Source: Erinaceus europaeus
Lineage: Eukaryota; Chordata; Mammalia; Eulipotyphla; Erinaceidae
Length of the DNA: 64,000 nt
Assembly (NCBI RefSeq): GCF_950295315.1
Contig: NC_080166.1
Location: 102,951,693-103,015,692 of the forward strand
Direction: 5' to 3'
In this document: piece after piece, positions 1 through 12,600 of the stretch
Position numbering within the stretch: position 1 is the first letter of the stretch
Layout: every line of letters begins with the position of its first letter
Program-made: the position numbers and the translations under genes
Notes under the pieces: generated by a model
Seen by the model: the letters and a program-made list of their open reading frames with translations, nothing else
Database searches by the model: none
Told to the model about the DNA's origin: nothing

Positions 1-13
1 GCTTTTCATAGCA

Positions 14-44
<31 letters not shown>
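14..44. repeat. poly(A) tract
   Basis: An uninterrupted run of A follows 'gcttttcatagcact' at the window edge. It could be the tail of a retroposon lying mostly outside the window or a simple repeat; the sequence does not decide. Confidence 0.7.
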
Positions 45-46
<2 letters not shown>

Positions 47-1460
47 TAGCCACTGGCATGATTTTAGATGGAAAATGAACGGAGTGAGCTGAATTTCTAA
101 CTGAAAATGACCATGAATAGTTGATGAATGATCAGAGGGAGGTAAGTAAGATTAAAACCCCAAGTTTGGGATATTCCAGATCAAGGAGAAATTTAGATTT
201 TAAAAAGTATATAAAAGACACAATTATTTAAATGTGTTATCTGGGTTGTTCTGAAGTTTACAAAATGTGACATCAATTAGTTGTAATTAATATATCCATT
301 TTAGAAAAGTAAACATTTTAGACACATTATGGTTATCAGAGCTCGCAGAGGAAAAACAGCAATATAGTTATAAAAACTGCCTATTTTCCATAGTCAGATT
401 TCCATATATCTGCTCAAGAGAAACTCAAGTTGAATTGTTTTAAAGTTGGGACTTTATTGATTTATTTAAGTGGTTTAGAAGGCAGTGGAATTACCATGGC
501 AAAGTTCCACTCAGACCTTATTAAAGACTGCAGACATTTTTCCTCCCTCAAGACTTCAGATTCCTCTTGTCCTTGTGTTGTCATCTTCTAAAAATTCTTT
601 GCATGTTATCATTGGAGACTGAACTGGAGGCCCATGTGCATGGCAAGATATACTCATAACCTTGTGAACTCTTTGTTTATCCCAACCTCTGGGGAACTTT
701 GAATATGGGCTTTATTGTTGGGCTCACTGAGAAATTGATACTTGTTAAGCCTTCTATGAGATGTGGGAGTTAGTCAAGGAAATATCTAGGAAAGAATAAT
801 TCTATCCATGTTAACCTCTCTCACATGCTAGAGGAAAAACATGAAGGGTAAGCCAGTCAGAATCAGAAAGTGAGAAGATGAGGTCAGAAACTGTAAATCA
901 TGTTTGTCTTTGGCATTTATTCTGAGTGAAATCTGAACCCTTTGGAAGGCTTTTGAGAAGATAAGTGACATAATCCTAATTATATTTCAAATCTATCATG
1001 CTTGAGTTCACTGATGAGACTGAACTGCAGATGGGCAGAGAAGCAGGGGGATAAGTTAGTAGCACATTCTGTAATTCCAGAGAGAACTGATGGTCTCTTG
1101 TATCAACACATCTCCAGAGCCTTCTGGTTCTTAAAGAGGCACCAAGCAGACAGAGAACACATGTCTACTAGGACAATTGGGATTATAATTGCTGTTTAGT
1201 TTGATTGATGAATAACTGAGAACAATTCAGTATTTTATCCCAAGTAATTACAAGATTTATTCAATATGCCTAGTTATTAATAATATGGATATCAAAGTTT
1301 TACTAATAACATTGTATAAAATTGTAAAATATTCTACTCTATCTTTTATTTGTACAATGATTATCTCCTATTTTTCTTCCAAATACATTATTGCTAATAT
1401 ATTTTTATATTAGCAAAGAAATTTCTGATTACTATAAAGTGCTGTGCTCAGTTCAAAGAC
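45..1460. other. unique-looking sequence, no gene seen
   Basis: AT-rich sequence with no recognisable exon, repeat head or long frame. The 65-codon frame at 1002-1199 on the plus strand has no recognisable motif and looks like chance. Very old, decayed repeats cannot be excluded by eye. Confidence 0.5.
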
Positions 1461-1473
1461 TCTAAGAGAATTC

Positions 1474-2097
1474 TTTTTTATATATTTTTATTTATAAAAC
1501 GGAGACACTGACAAAAACCATAGGATAAGAGGGGTACAACTCCACACAATTCCAACCACCAGAAATCTGTATGCCATCCTCCCTACACCCTCCCCCCACA
1601 CCCAGAAAAAACTTACTTATTATTTATCCCTCTGGGAGCATGGACCAAGGGACATTATGGGGTTCAGAAGGTGGAAGGTCTGGCTTCTGTAATTGCTTCC
1701 CTGCTGAACATTGACAGGTCAATCCATACTCCCACCCAATCTCTCTCACCACTCTTGGAAGTGGGGCTCCAAGACACATTGGTGGGGTCCTCTGCCCAGG
1801 GAAGTCTGGTTGGCATCATGGTAGCATCTAGAACCTGGTGGCTGAAAGAAGAGTTAACATATAAAGCCAAACAAATTGTTGACAATAATGAACCTAAAGG
1901 CTAGAACAGTGCCGATGAAGATTTGGAGGTTTCCATATTGTAAAGTTAGTACGCCTATTTTAGTTATATTCCAAAGGGCCCATGACCATAATAGTGTTTT
2001 TATTTTTTTTTTATTTTTCTGAGCCTGAAATCTGATTTGCAGGTAGACCCAAGTTATTGTCTGGGGAGATGATGTCATGCCTGGAAAAATAAGTGAA
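1474..2097 (-). mobile_element. 5'-truncated L1, 3' UTR only, with target-site duplication
   Basis: The left end is T-rich and followed by the reverse complement of the L1 3' UTR used throughout this window ('ggggtacaactccacacaattcc', then the 'ctgtaattgcttccc' and 'gccaaacaaattgtt' blocks). The insertion lies between perfect 13-bp direct repeats tctaagagaattc at 1461-1473 and 2098-2110. The tail matches the 'aaaacggagacactgac' type, an older lineage than the copies ending 'aagaaaggataaattaac'. It has no coding capacity; a 77-codon frame across it is a by-product. Confidence 0.9.
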
Positions 2098-2122
2098 TCT
2101 AAGAGAATTCAAAGCTTCAGGG

Positions 2123-2411
2123 CTGGGAAGAAATCATAGCTATTGTGCAGAGGACTTCCATGCAAAAGTCCCTAGGTTCAATCTCTCTGTCTCTCTTTCT
2201 CTTTTTAAATATTTTATTTATTTATTTATTTATATTTGATATAGACAGAGGGAAAATGAGGGGAAGTGGGAAGAGAGAAGGAGAGAGACACCTGCAGCAT
2301 TGCTTGACCACTTGTGAAGTTTCTCCCCTGAAGGTGGGGACTAGGGGTTTGAACCCAGATCCTTGAGCTTTGCAACTTGTATGTTCGACCAGTTGTGCTA
2401 ATGCCTGGCCC
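2123..2411. repeat. two abutting tRNA-derived SINE pieces
   Basis: About 2123-2196 resembles, on the plus strand, the head of the 'gcataatggttatgcaaa' SINE class ('gtccctaggttcaatctct' is a B-box-like block). From about 2197 a minus-strand SINE follows: a TTTA-rich tail on the left, a GA-rich body, and the reverse-complemented B-box region 'ggggtttgaacccag' near 2345. The plus-strand piece appears interrupted by the minus-strand one. Confidence 0.7.
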
Positions 2412-2486
2412 ACAGGTTCAATATCTATATGTAGTGATTTGTTAGGAGGGAAGGAATGAAGGAAATAGGGCAGGAAGAAAATAAAG

Positions 2487-2560
2487 AAACAAGGAAGGAA
2501 GGAAGGAAGGAAGGAAGGAAGGAAGGAAGGAAGGAAGGAAGGAAGGAAGGAAGGAAGGAG
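2487..2560. repeat. (GGAA)n microsatellite
   Basis: About 18 tandem GGAA units with minor interruptions at the edges. Frames of repeated Phe-Leu-Pro-Ser on the minus strand are translations of this repeat and not genes. Confidence 0.95.
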
Positions 2561-2667
2561 GAAGGATGGAAGGTAGGGAAAAAGATAGAAAGGAATAAAG
2601 ATCATTGAGATATAGAAAATGCACTTATTTAAACCTCTCAAAGTTAAAGCATCCTGAATAGAAAGAG

Positions 2668-2936
2668 GGCCCTTCCAGGTGGTGGTGCATACTGTTAAGT
2701 ATACATAGTACTAAGCGCAAGGACTTGCTCAGGGATCCAGGTTTGAGCTCCCACTCCCCACCTGCAGTCGGCACATTTCACAAGTGGTGAAGCAGGTGTG
2801 AAGATTTCTCTCTCTCTCTGTCTCCCTCTCTTCACCTCCCCTTTCTATTTCTCTCTGTTTTATCAAATAAATCATCACCAGAAGTGATACTGAGTCCCAG
2901 CAATAACCCTGGAAGCCAAAAAAAGAAAGAAAGAAG
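2668..2936 (+). repeat. tRNA-derived SINE, long-tail subtype
   Basis: The tRNA-like head carries 'caggtttgagctcccac' (B-box-like). It is followed by 'cacaagtggtgaagcaggtgtg', a CT-rich body, 'atcaaataaatcatcaccag' and a tail 'gcaataaccctggaagcc' before an A-rich end. The additional tail block is shared with the diverged copy near 51415-51735 and sets this subtype apart from the shorter SINEs in the window. Confidence 0.75.
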
Positions 2937-3174
2937 GCTTTTAATCTAAGGATTTACCCTTGAGTGTCTTAACTAATTGTTCATGCAAACATTTCAACTT
3001 CAGAAAAATTACTATTTGAAGTTATTTACTGAAGTGAATTTTAGGAGAACACTATACAGATCACTACACTAAAGCAGTACGAAACTAATTAGAAATTATA
3101 TCTATTAAAAATAAATGTTGGTTTAATCTTAGTATTAACAAAAAGGAGAATATACAGGAATACAGCTCTTTTTG

Positions 3175-3905
3175 TTAATTCATTTTTAATTGTGATTAAC
3201 AGTGCTTTATTAAATGATAAGATTATATGGTATAGCTTCACACTGTACTCACCAGTTCTCTGTCACCACTCTCCCTATGATAATCATGATAGTTCTCACA
3301 AAGTCTTAGAGAGGGTTTATCTTTCTCTCTCTCTCTTTTTTTTTTGCTAGTTTATCTTTTTTTTTTTTTTTTCAGTTCTTCAGATTCCATAGATGAGTAA
3401 AATTACTGATAGTTGTCCTTCATCTCTTCTTTCTCTAAGGAAAGAGCTAGAGTTGATAATCAACTCTAGTTCTGTCCATTTTGTCTCAAAAGACAAATAT
3501 CTTCTTTTTGAGTGTAGAGTAGTATTCTATGGAGTATGTCCCATAGTTTCTTTAGAAATTCAACTGCCAATGGGCATATAGGTTGCTTCCACTCTTTGAT
3601 TATTGTGAATAAGACAACAATGAGCAGAAGTGTGCATATATACCTTTGAATTGTTGATTTTATATCCTAAGAATGATATTGCTGGATCATAATGTAATTC
3701 CATTTTTGTTTAAGGACTCTCCACATAGTTTTCCAAAAGGGCTGTACAAGTTTGCATTCCCACCTTCAGTGAAACAAAATCTCTTTTTCTGCACAACCTC
3801 ACCAACACATTTGTTGATGCAGGCCATTCTCACAGGTGTGAGTTGAAATCTCAGTCTAGTCTTAATTTGAATTTCTCTAATATTAAGTGAAGTGGATCAT
3901 TTTTT
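3175..3905 (-). mobile_element. ancient L1 fragment: ORF2 3' end and 3' UTR
   Basis: Reading the minus strand gives a decayed end of L1 ORF2. Plus-strand blocks such as 'gtagagtagtattctatgg', 'ttgctggatcataatgta', 'cattcccaccttcagtg' and 'ctcaccaacacatttgttg' are the standard antisense L1 landmarks. It is more diverged than the other L1 copies, lacks the lineage-specific 3' UTR seen elsewhere, and so is probably an old eutherian L1. Confidence 0.8.
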
Positions 3906-4035
3906 TATATAATTTGTTTATTTCTTGGATAGAGACTGAGAAAAATTGAGAGGACAGAGGGAGACAGAGAGGGAGAGAGAATGACAGACACTTGTAAGTG
4001 GGGAGTGGGGACTTGAACCCATGTCCTCATACATG
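3905..4035 (-). repeat. SINE fragment
   Basis: A GA-rich body ('gagacagagagggagagagaatgacag') is followed by 'ggggacttgaacccatgtcc', the reverse complement of a tRNA-like B box. The 5' head is missing. Confidence 0.7.
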
Positions 4036-4667
4036 ACAACATTTTTTTAAAAAAAACCAAGATCCACCCCTGCCTTTCTCCTGTAGTTTTCCTTTTAGTA
4101 GAGGATTTCTACTTTGAACCATATACTAAATGTACAGAATTCTAGCAACCAAGAAAAATATAAACTATCGTGAAACCTACATTTTTGTCTTTTTTTTAAC
4201 ATTTTTTGTTTTGCCACAGGTGAAAATAATTATAATTTCTGATTAAGTTATCAGAGAGCTTCATATATGCAATATAAACATATATATATTTATATATGAA
4301 CTTCTTTATGTAAAGCTAGATGCATCCTAATTAAACACAGTTTTATTCAATGAAATGTTTTACTATAAAAAGAAAGTTATATTTCTATGTGTGGAAAGTA
4401 TTTTTAACATGGATTTTGGAAATCAAAATTCAATAGTTTTCACTTTTGCAGGTTGTTTGTTAGACTAGTAAAAATGTATGTATGTTTTACCACTAAGGAT
4501 TCAGAAACTTAGTGAGATTATTTTCTGAAGTGGAAAATACACTTATAAACACTGTTATAAAAGTACACCTTTATCTTGTAAAATATGTCTATTAATCAGA
4601 AATGACTGGGAATTTAGGAAATAGATGTTCTATCAAAAAATATCCTTCAGAGAGAAACATGCATAAT

Positions 4668-4858
4668 TACATAATTACACAGGTTAAGCACAAATATTAC
4701 CAAGCTCAAGGATCTGGGGTTTGAACTCTTGTTCTTCACTTGCAGAGGGTCCTCTTAATGAATGGTGAAGGAGGTATGCAGGTGACGTTCTCTCCCTCTC
4801 TCTATAACCCTTTCCTCTCTAAATTTCTCTCTGTCTTATTTAATTAAAAAAATGGAAT
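4668..4858 (+). repeat. tRNA-derived SINE
   Basis: Diverged copy: tRNA-like block 'caaggatctggggtttgaac', then 'aatggtgaaggaggtatgcagg', a CT-rich body and an A-rich end. The A-box side is decayed. Confidence 0.65.
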
Positions 4859-4923
4859 AAATAAACATCTTCAGTTTACTCAGTGCATTAGATAATATCA
4901 GAAAACATTAAATTAAAAGTATT

Positions 4924-5200
4924 GGGGGAGTTGGGTGGTAGCGCAGTGGTTTAAGCACAGGTGGCACAAAGTGCAAGGACCAGCATGAGGATCCTGGTTC
5001 AAGCCATTGGCTCCCCACCTGCGGGCAAGTCCCTTCACAGGTGTTGAAGCAGGTCTGCAGGTATCTATCTTTCTGTCCCCCTCTCTGTCTTCCCCTCCTC
5101 TCTCCATTTCTCTGTCCTATCCAAGAATGACAACAATAATAACTATAACAATTAAAAAAACAAGGGCAACAAAAGGAAATAAATAAATAAATAAAAATTA
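4924..5200 (+). repeat. tRNA-derived SINE, 'gggcaacaaaaggg' tail class
   Basis: Nearly complete copy. The head 'ggtagcgcagtggtttaagc' has an A box, 'cctggttcaagcc' has a B box, then 'ctccccacctgcgggcaag', the CT body, the 'aacaataataactataacaa' block and an A/TAAA tail. Five copies of this class are seen in the window (here, 15685, 28826, 45000, 60630). Antisense frames of about 100 codons across it are not genes. Confidence 0.88.
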
Positions 5201-6149
5201 ATGTGATGGCTCTTATAAGGCACACAGCACCCTCTCTTTATATCAGTTACCCATGACCAATGGAAGTCTATATAACATATAATATAACATATAATTATAT
5301 AATTAATTATGTTATATTATAGTATAATATATTATATTATAATATAATGCATTATTATATTATAATATATGATTTTATTATCATACAATATATGATTATA
5401 TTATAAGATGACATATTACAAGGCATTCTGAGAGTGAGATAAATGACACTCTACCAGGAGGAGACTTTTTCAAATGTGTGATTTAAGTTAAATTTATTTT
5501 GGATATTTAGTCTAACAAGTAACAAGAAATAACATGGATTGACAAGCAATGACAATGCACTTTAACTTTTGCTCCAAGAGTATTTGCCTGGGAATAACAA
5601 GGAATTGTATTTCTGATTTACAGCCTGAATTTTGCTATAAATATATAGGTAGTATTCATTTAGGTAAACTAGCAAAATCAAATGTGACTGTGGAAATTAG
5701 ACACATTGTGGCAACTTCATAGATAGCAGTCTCTAAAGTAAACTAGAACATGTTTAACATGTCCTGTAACCCAAAACAATTCTTACAGAGTGTTCAATAA
5801 TCCTATTTTTGTTAACAGAAGACAGAATAGATAACTAGCACGTGAATCTATCATAAAATAGGAAATGGAGAAAACTTTATTAGGAAAATTAAAAATGCAA
5901 GAAAGCATAAGTAGAGTAATCCATAAAGTTGAACTTTAAATTTAAAAGATAAATTGAAATAAGATGCTTGTTCATTGCCAGTTTCAACAGCTCACACCCA
6001 CACAAAATAATTCTCTATTTTCTTATAACTTACTAAATACCACAAAATAAAGACTCAATCAATTAAAACAGTTTTCTTGTTTCTTTTCAAACATTAAAAC
6101 TTCTTTTTCATTTCATGTGTTTATTCACTTTCTATTCACTCTCCTACAT

Positions 6150-6150
<1 letters not shown>
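5200..6150. other. unique-looking AT-rich sequence with palindromic AT tract
   Basis: No gene seen. Between 5270 and 5412 the sequence is almost pure A/T with many overlapping 'atataatataat' palindromes. The rest is AT-rich without recognisable features. Confidence 0.5.

Positions 6151-6152
<2 letters not shown>

Positions 6153-6206
<54 letters not shown>
6153..6206. repeat. (GT)n microsatellite
   Basis: About 27 uninterrupted GT units. Its Cys-Val translation makes an artefactual frame at 6155-6499. Confidence 0.97.
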
Positions 6207-6207
<1 letters not shown>

Positions 6208-6209
6208 CC

Positions 6210-6480
6210 TAGTTTACAGTATAGTTGTTGACAAATTGGTAGTTTCTCATTTCCCCATGGTAAGTCCCAGTGGAATTTGGATTGAGAACCCTCTAATCAT
6301 CTTCCCCTACCATGTTACCCTCTCTGGGAGTATCAGCCAGAATTCTATTTGGGGTATGGAAGATAGTGTTCTGGTTTCTGTAATTGCTTCTCTTCTGGAC
6401 ATGTACATTGTCAGGTTGATCCATACCCCTCACACGTTTTTATCTTTCCCTAATAGGGTAGCCAGCCCTATTTCTTTATA
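6210..6480 (-). mobile_element. old L1 3' UTR fragment
   Basis: Diverged copy of the L1 3' UTR: 'ctctgggagtatcagccag', 'ggtttctgtaattgcttc', 'ggttgatccatacccctca' and 'ctttccctaatagggta' align in order with the better preserved copies at 20.8 kb and 46.1 kb. Confidence 0.75.
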
Positions 6481-7457
6481 TCTGTTTTTCCTCTTTTAGT
6501 TAGTGTAAGTTATCATTTGTCCCCCCTTTCTCTCACAATTCTTTATCTTTATTAGTAGGAACTCTCTGATGAGATTATGAAAGAATGCAATAAAATATTC
6601 ATTGTTCCTATTTGCAATTGTCAGGCAGGATCTATATGTTACACTACATAATAGATTCTTATTAAATGTGTATTATAAACTTTCACGAGAAACAATACTA
6701 ACTACATATTCTGTTGTACACATATGTCTATTTTTCTATAAACATTTTCTCCATTTTATGTTAAACCTCAAATGTTAGCTTTAAGAGTAATATTAAATAA
6801 CATGTTTTAAAATTTTCTGTCTATATCTTTATATGAACACATACTCATGTAAATATATTACATCTACTTTAGACATTTTATGATTAAAAGTTTTTGTTTT
6901 GATCTCTGTTGGAACAGTTTGGATCAGGTTAGCATTCCAACCAAACAAAACTAGAAAAGCCAGGCAAGATAGAGAAATCTTTGAAAAGGTGTAAGAAATC
7001 TCTACTGGCAATGAGTTAAAGCTCCAGAAATGGAACTTGGGAGAGGTGAGCTGACATCTGCAACTACCCTTATTCTGGAGGGCTTTGCTATTTCTAAGCA
7101 TGAACAGATGTCCGAGAACTAGACCTTTGTATTGGCAGAAAATTATTGTCAGTGGATGGAGAGCTTTTGATGGGAACTTGGGCCCAAGCTTGCATGACAT
7201 GTGCCAATCTTGGATTTTACAGAGACAAAATTAAACAGCTAAGCCAAGTTCTAAAAATTAGGCAAAGTTTCTCAAACTTGTAAGAAAATTTTAGAGTCAG
7301 ATGTCAGTCAAAGAGGAACCCTCCTATATATTACACTCTGAATTCAAAATATACAATAAAATGTGTCAATAATTTTTCTGAGTCTTCTGTTCATATATAT
7401 AGAGAAAAGTTCTTACTTGGATAATTGGCCTTTATTCCATGTACCCAACAGAGGGAA
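6480..7457. other. unique-looking sequence, no gene supported
   Basis: Includes a 123-codon minus-strand frame (6829-7200) with no recognisable domain, no usable polyadenylation context and no resemblance to a known family. It is treated as chance. Confidence 0.45.
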
Positions 7458-7472
7458 GGTTGCATGACTTTT

Positions 7473-8802
7473 ATTTTTTTAATTTAAGAAATGATAAATC
7501 AACAAAACCATAGGGTAGGAGGGGTACAACTCCACACAATTCCCACCACCCAATCTCCATATCCCACCCCAACCCCCCAATAGCTTTCCCATTCTCTATC
7601 CCTCTGGGAGCATTTACTCAAGGTCATTGTGGGTTGCAGAAGGTGGAAGGTCTGGTTTCTGTAATTGCTTCCCCGCTGAACATGGGCGTTGACTGGTCAG
7701 TCCATACTCCCAGTCTGCCTGTCTCTTTCCCTAGTAGTGTGGGTCTCTGGGGAAGCTGAGCTCCAGGACACATTGGTGGGGTCTTCAGTCCAGGGAAGCC
7801 TGACCAGCATCATGATGGCATCTGGAACCTGGTGACTGAAAAGAGAGTTAACATACAAAGCCAAACAAATTGTTGAGCAATCATGGACCCAAAGGTTGGA
7901 ATAGTGGAGAGGAAGTGTTTGGGGGGTACTCACTGCAAACTCTAATGTACTTCTGCTTTCAGGTATATATTTTGCACTTGTTTATGGATATGTGTGAACA
8001 TATGCTCTCTCTCACAGAACCTGGTGTATATCTAGGTTTTGGGACTTTGTTAGAAAGTGAACCACCTGTGATGGAATTAGAGAATATTATGAAGGGAAAG
8101 GTCTCACCTGAGTAATGAAGCTGAAGGGTTGTCATTCCACACCTGAAGTCTCTGTACACAGTCTGAGGTGAAACATGTTGAGGTGGCAATCGTTGCTTTG
8201 ATTAGTTGCGATCGGCTGATGCAATATTATTTGATATGGATTGGGAGAGGTATACGGGGAAGTGGGTCCTATCCAAAGGTTTCAGGACTGGGGAAGTAGA
8301 GGCTTTATAGTGGAGATGTAAGCTTCCTGCTGTCTTAGGGTTCAAAAAGACAATGGATAGTTAATGTTATCATCACATTATTTGGTAATTAACTTTGAAA
8401 AGTCCTTTTGTTATGGTTTGCTGTATAGTACCCAGTGTCTTGTATATAGCTAGATTGGTTGCTTCTGATCTACTTGGTCTAAGCTTTTGAGAGAGTCCAC
8501 ATATCAAATACACAGCCTATATATTAAAAAGACTCAGCCTGTGTTTAAAAAATTTGAGACATACAATTAATTTTTCCCCTCTCATATTAATTCACTAGTG
8601 ATTTATATGACTACATTTTACTAGGAGTGTACGTAAATCCCATTCCCACCACCAAAAGACTGTGACCCATCCCTCCCACTCACTCCCACACCCCACTGGC
8701 CCAGGAAGTTGCATGTCTACCCCTCATCACAGGGTTTTTACTTTGGTGCCCATTTACAATTTGGTCAAGTCCTGCTTTAATTTCCCTTTCAGATCTTCTT
8801 AC
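7473..8802 (-). other. L1 3' UTR, younger lineage
   Basis: Non-coding 3' region after the ORF2 stop. Its terminal 600 bp are the blocks seen at 18.2, 39.8 and 59.1 kb. This set of four shares the end 'aaccatagggtaggagggg', unlike the 'aaccataggataagagggg' of the older copies at 1.5, 20.8, 33.4, 46.1, 61.4 and 62.8 kb. Several short frames in it are by-products. Confidence 0.85.
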
Positions 8803-11800
8803 TCAACTTCTGTTGATGAGTGGGATCATTCCATACTCATCTTTGTCTTTATGACTTAGCTCACCTAACATAATTCCTTCAATCTCTGTCCAAGATAGGT
8901 CAGAGAAGGTGGGTTCATTGTTCTTGATAGTTGCATAGTATTCCATTGTGTATATATACACCACAGCTTTCGTAGCCACTAATCTGTTGTTGGGCACCTG
9001 GGTTGCTTCCAGGTTTTAGCCATTATGAATTGTGCTGCTATGAACATAGGAGTACACACCTCTTTTTGGTTGGGTGTTATGGAGACCTTGGGGTATAACC
9101 CAAGGAGAGGAATTACTGGATCATATGGAAGGTCCATGTCTAGCCTTCTGAGAGTTTTCCAGACTGCTCTCCACAGAGGCTGGACCAATTTAAATTCCCG
9201 CCAGCAATGCAAAAGGGTTCCTTTGTCCCCACAGCTTCTCCAGCATTTGTTGCTGCTGTCCTTTTTGATGTATGCCATCCTTATAGGAGTGAGGTGGTAT
9301 CTTAGTGTTGTCTTAATTTGCATTTCTCTGACAATCAGTGACCTAGAGCAGTTTTTCATATGTTTGTTAGCCTTTTGGATCTCCTCTGTAGTGAATGTTT
9401 TATTTATATCCTCTGCCCATTTTTGGATGGGGTCATTTGCTTTTTTGGTGCTAAGTTTGCTGAGCTCTCTCTATATTTTTGTGATTAGTTTCTTGTCTGA
9501 TATATGGCATGTGAAGACATTCTCCCATTCTGTGAGGGGTCTCTTTGTTTGTGTGATAGTTTCTTTGGATGTGCAGAAGCTTTTCAATTTGATGTAGTCC
9601 CATTGGTTTGTTTCTGCTTTAGTCTTCCTTGCAATTGGGTTTGATTCATCAAAGATGTCCTTGAGGTGTATGTGGGAAAGTGTTTTACCAATGTTTTCCT
9701 CTAAGTATTTGATAGTTTCTGGTCTGACATCTAGGTCTTTGATCCATTTGGAGTTGATTTTTGTTTCTGGTGAGATAAAGTGGTTCAATTTCATTCTTCT
9801 GCATGTTATAACCCAGTTTTTCCAGCACCATTTATTAAAGAGAGCCTCCCTCTTCCATTTAATCCTTTGGGGCCCCTTATCAAATATTAGATGTCCATAG
9901 GTGTGTGGGTTTATTTCTGGGCTTTCAATTCTGTTCCCCTGGTCTGTGTACCTATTTTTGTTCCAGTACCAGGCTGTTTTGATGATGTTGGCTTTATAAT
10001 ATAGTTTAAGGTCTGGGAGTGTGATACCTCCATTTCTGTTTCTTTCCCTCAAGATGGTTTTGGCAATTCTAGGTGTTTTCAGGTTCCAGATAAATGAGAA
10101 GTGTTTGTTCTATTCTCTTAAAGAAGCTTGGTGGAACTTTGGTGAGTATTGCATTCAATTTGTATATGGCTCTGGGGAGAATATTCATTCTGATGATATT
10201 TATTCTTCCAATCCATGAGCATGGGATATCTTTCCATTTCTTGGTATCAGTTTCTATTTCCTTGAGTAACGACTCATAGTTTTCAACATACAAGTCTTTC
10301 TCTTCTTTGATCAACTTTATTCCTAGGTATTTGATTGATTTTGCTGAATCAGTAAAGGGGAGTGATTTCTGAATATCTTCTTCAGACTTAGTATTATCAT
10401 AAAGAAATGACACTGACTTCTGTACATTGATTTTTTAGCCTGATACCTTGCTATATTGCCTAATAACTTCCAGTAGTTTTTGCTGGATTCTTTAGGTTTT
10501 TCTAGGTATACTATCATATGATCTGCAAATAGTGAGAGCTTGACTTCTTCCCTTCCAATCTGTATTCGTTTGATTTCTTTCTCTTGCCTGATTGCTATGG
10601 CAAGAACTTCCAATACTATGTTGAAGAGTAATGGTGACAGTGGACAGCCCTGTCTAATCCCTGATCTGAGGGGGAATGCTTTCAGCTTTTGTCCATTGAG
10701 TATGATATTGGCAGTAGGTTTGCTATATATAGACTCCACTATCTTGAGGAATTTCCCATCTATTCCCATTTTTTGTAGAGTTTTGAGCATGAATGGTTGT
10801 TGGATGTTGTCAAAGGCTTTCTCTGCATTTATTGAGATAATCATGTGTTTTTTGGCTTTGCTTTTATTAATGTGGTGAATGACATTCATTGACTTACAGA
10901 TGTTGAACCAGCCTTGCATTCCTGGGATGAATCCCACTTGGTTGTGATGAACAATATTTTTGATATGTTGCTGTATCTGGTTGGCCAAGATCTTGTTTAA
11001 TATTTTGGCATCTATGTTCATCAGAGATATTGGTCTGTAGTTTTCCTTTTTTGTTCTGTCCCTATCAGCTTTTGGTATCAGGGTGGTGTTGGCTTCATAG
11101 AAGGTGGAAGGGAGTATTCCTGTTTCTTCAATCTTATGGAAAAGTTTCAGATGTATGGGTACTAACTGTTTCCTGAAAGTTTTGTAGAATTCGTTTGTGA
11201 AGCCATCTAGTGCATGACTTTTGCTGTTGGGGAGATTCTTAATAACAGTTTCAATTTCTTTGTCTGTGATTGGTGCATTTAGATTTTGTAGTTCTTCTTT
11301 GTTCAGTTTTGGAAGGGCATATGTTTCTAGGAATTGTTCCATTTCTTCCAGATTCTCTAGCTTGGTTGCATGTAGTTCTTCATAGAAGTTTCGCAGGATT
11401 CTCTGGATTTCTGTGGTGTCAGTTGTGACATCTCCTCCATCATTTACAATTCTATTAATTTGAGCCTTCTCTCTTTTTTTTTTTGGTAAGTGTGGCTAGG
11501 AGTTTGTCAATTTTGTTTAATCTTTCAAAGAACCAACATTTGGCTTCATTGATCTTTTGTATGGTTCTTTTATTTTCGATGTTGTTTATTTCTGCTCTAA
11601 CTTTAGTGATTTCTGTCCTTCTGGTTGCTTTAGGATTCCTTTCTTCCTCTTCCTCTAAGTCCTTGAGGTGTGCAGTAAAGTCGTTAATTTGAGCTTATTC
11701 TTGGTGTTTAATATGTGATTGTATGGCTATAAGTTTCCCTCTCAGTACTGCTTTAGCTGTGTCCCAAATATTTTGATAGGTTGTGTCTTCATTTTCATTA

Positions 11801-12600
11801 GTTTCCAGGAACATTTGAATTTCCTGCTTGAGTGACTCTCTTACCCAGTGGTTCTTAAGGAGTATGTTGTTTAGTTTCCAAATTCTGTGACTTTTAATAA
11901 TTGTCTTTTTGTTGTTAAATGTTTGTTTTACTCCACTGTGGTCTGAGAAGATTCTTGGGATGATTTCGCTGCTCTTGAATTTATTGATGCTGGTTTTGTG
12001 GCCTAACATGTATGTTAGTAAGTGTTACCTGAATTTGAAAAGAAGGTATATTCCAGTTTTTTGGGTGAAGGACTCTGAAAATATCTAAGAGGTCTAGTCT
12101 GTCAATCTCTTCATTCAATTCTCTTGTATCTTTATTGGTTCTCTGCTTTGTTGATCTGTCTAAGTGTAAGAGTGGGGTATTGAAGTCTCCCACTATTATT
12201 GTATTACTACTGATGTATTTTTCAAATTCTTTCAGTGAGTGCTTGACGTATTTAGTTGGTCCCTCATTGGGTGCATAGATGTTAATAATTGTTAAGTCTT
12301 CTTGGCTGATTGATCCTCTAATAATTATTTAATGTCCTTGCCTATCTTTTATTACTTTATTTAATTTAAAATCTATTGTGTCTGAGATGATAATGGCTGT
12401 CCCTACCCTTTTTTGTGGTCCGTTAGCCTGTATGATAGTTTTCCATCCTTTCACTTTAAGTCTGTTTTTATCTTGTTGTGACAGATGGGATTCTTGCAAG
12501 CAGCATATGGTTGGGTTATGTTTTCTGATCCATCCCCCCCACTCTGTGCCTTTTGATGGGTGAGTTTAATCCATTCATATTTATTTATATTATGGATTTA
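8803..12600 (-). pseudogene. L1 ORF2 pseudogene (endonuclease-reverse transcriptase)
   Basis: Sense is minus. Recognised parts in order: an endonuclease segment with GDFN (11981-12193) and one with SDHSG, the catalytic His region (11695-12009); a 339-codon reverse transcriptase frame (10323-11342) with [16 protein letters not shown] and [14 protein letters not shown]; connection segments (10069-10413, 9471-10052); a C-terminal Cys-rich region (8979-9359); and the usual end DEYGMIPLINRS (8803-8997). Both active-site Asp positions of the polymerase look substituted (INAEKAFD instead of the usual D before AEKAFD; FADH instead of FADD). The last Cys of the Cys-His knuckle reads Phe. Multiple frameshifts separate the parts. 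In an intact L1 this protein nicks DNA and reverse-transcribes the element RNA. The exact start is uncertain. Confidence 0.88.

Noticed and set aside
2222..2641. 139-codon Leu/Pro/Ser/Phe-rich frame
   Set aside because: Translation of the (GGAA)n repeat and neighbouring SINE.
6829..7200. 123-codon minus-strand frame
   Set aside because: No recognisable family, and nothing around it suggests a gene.
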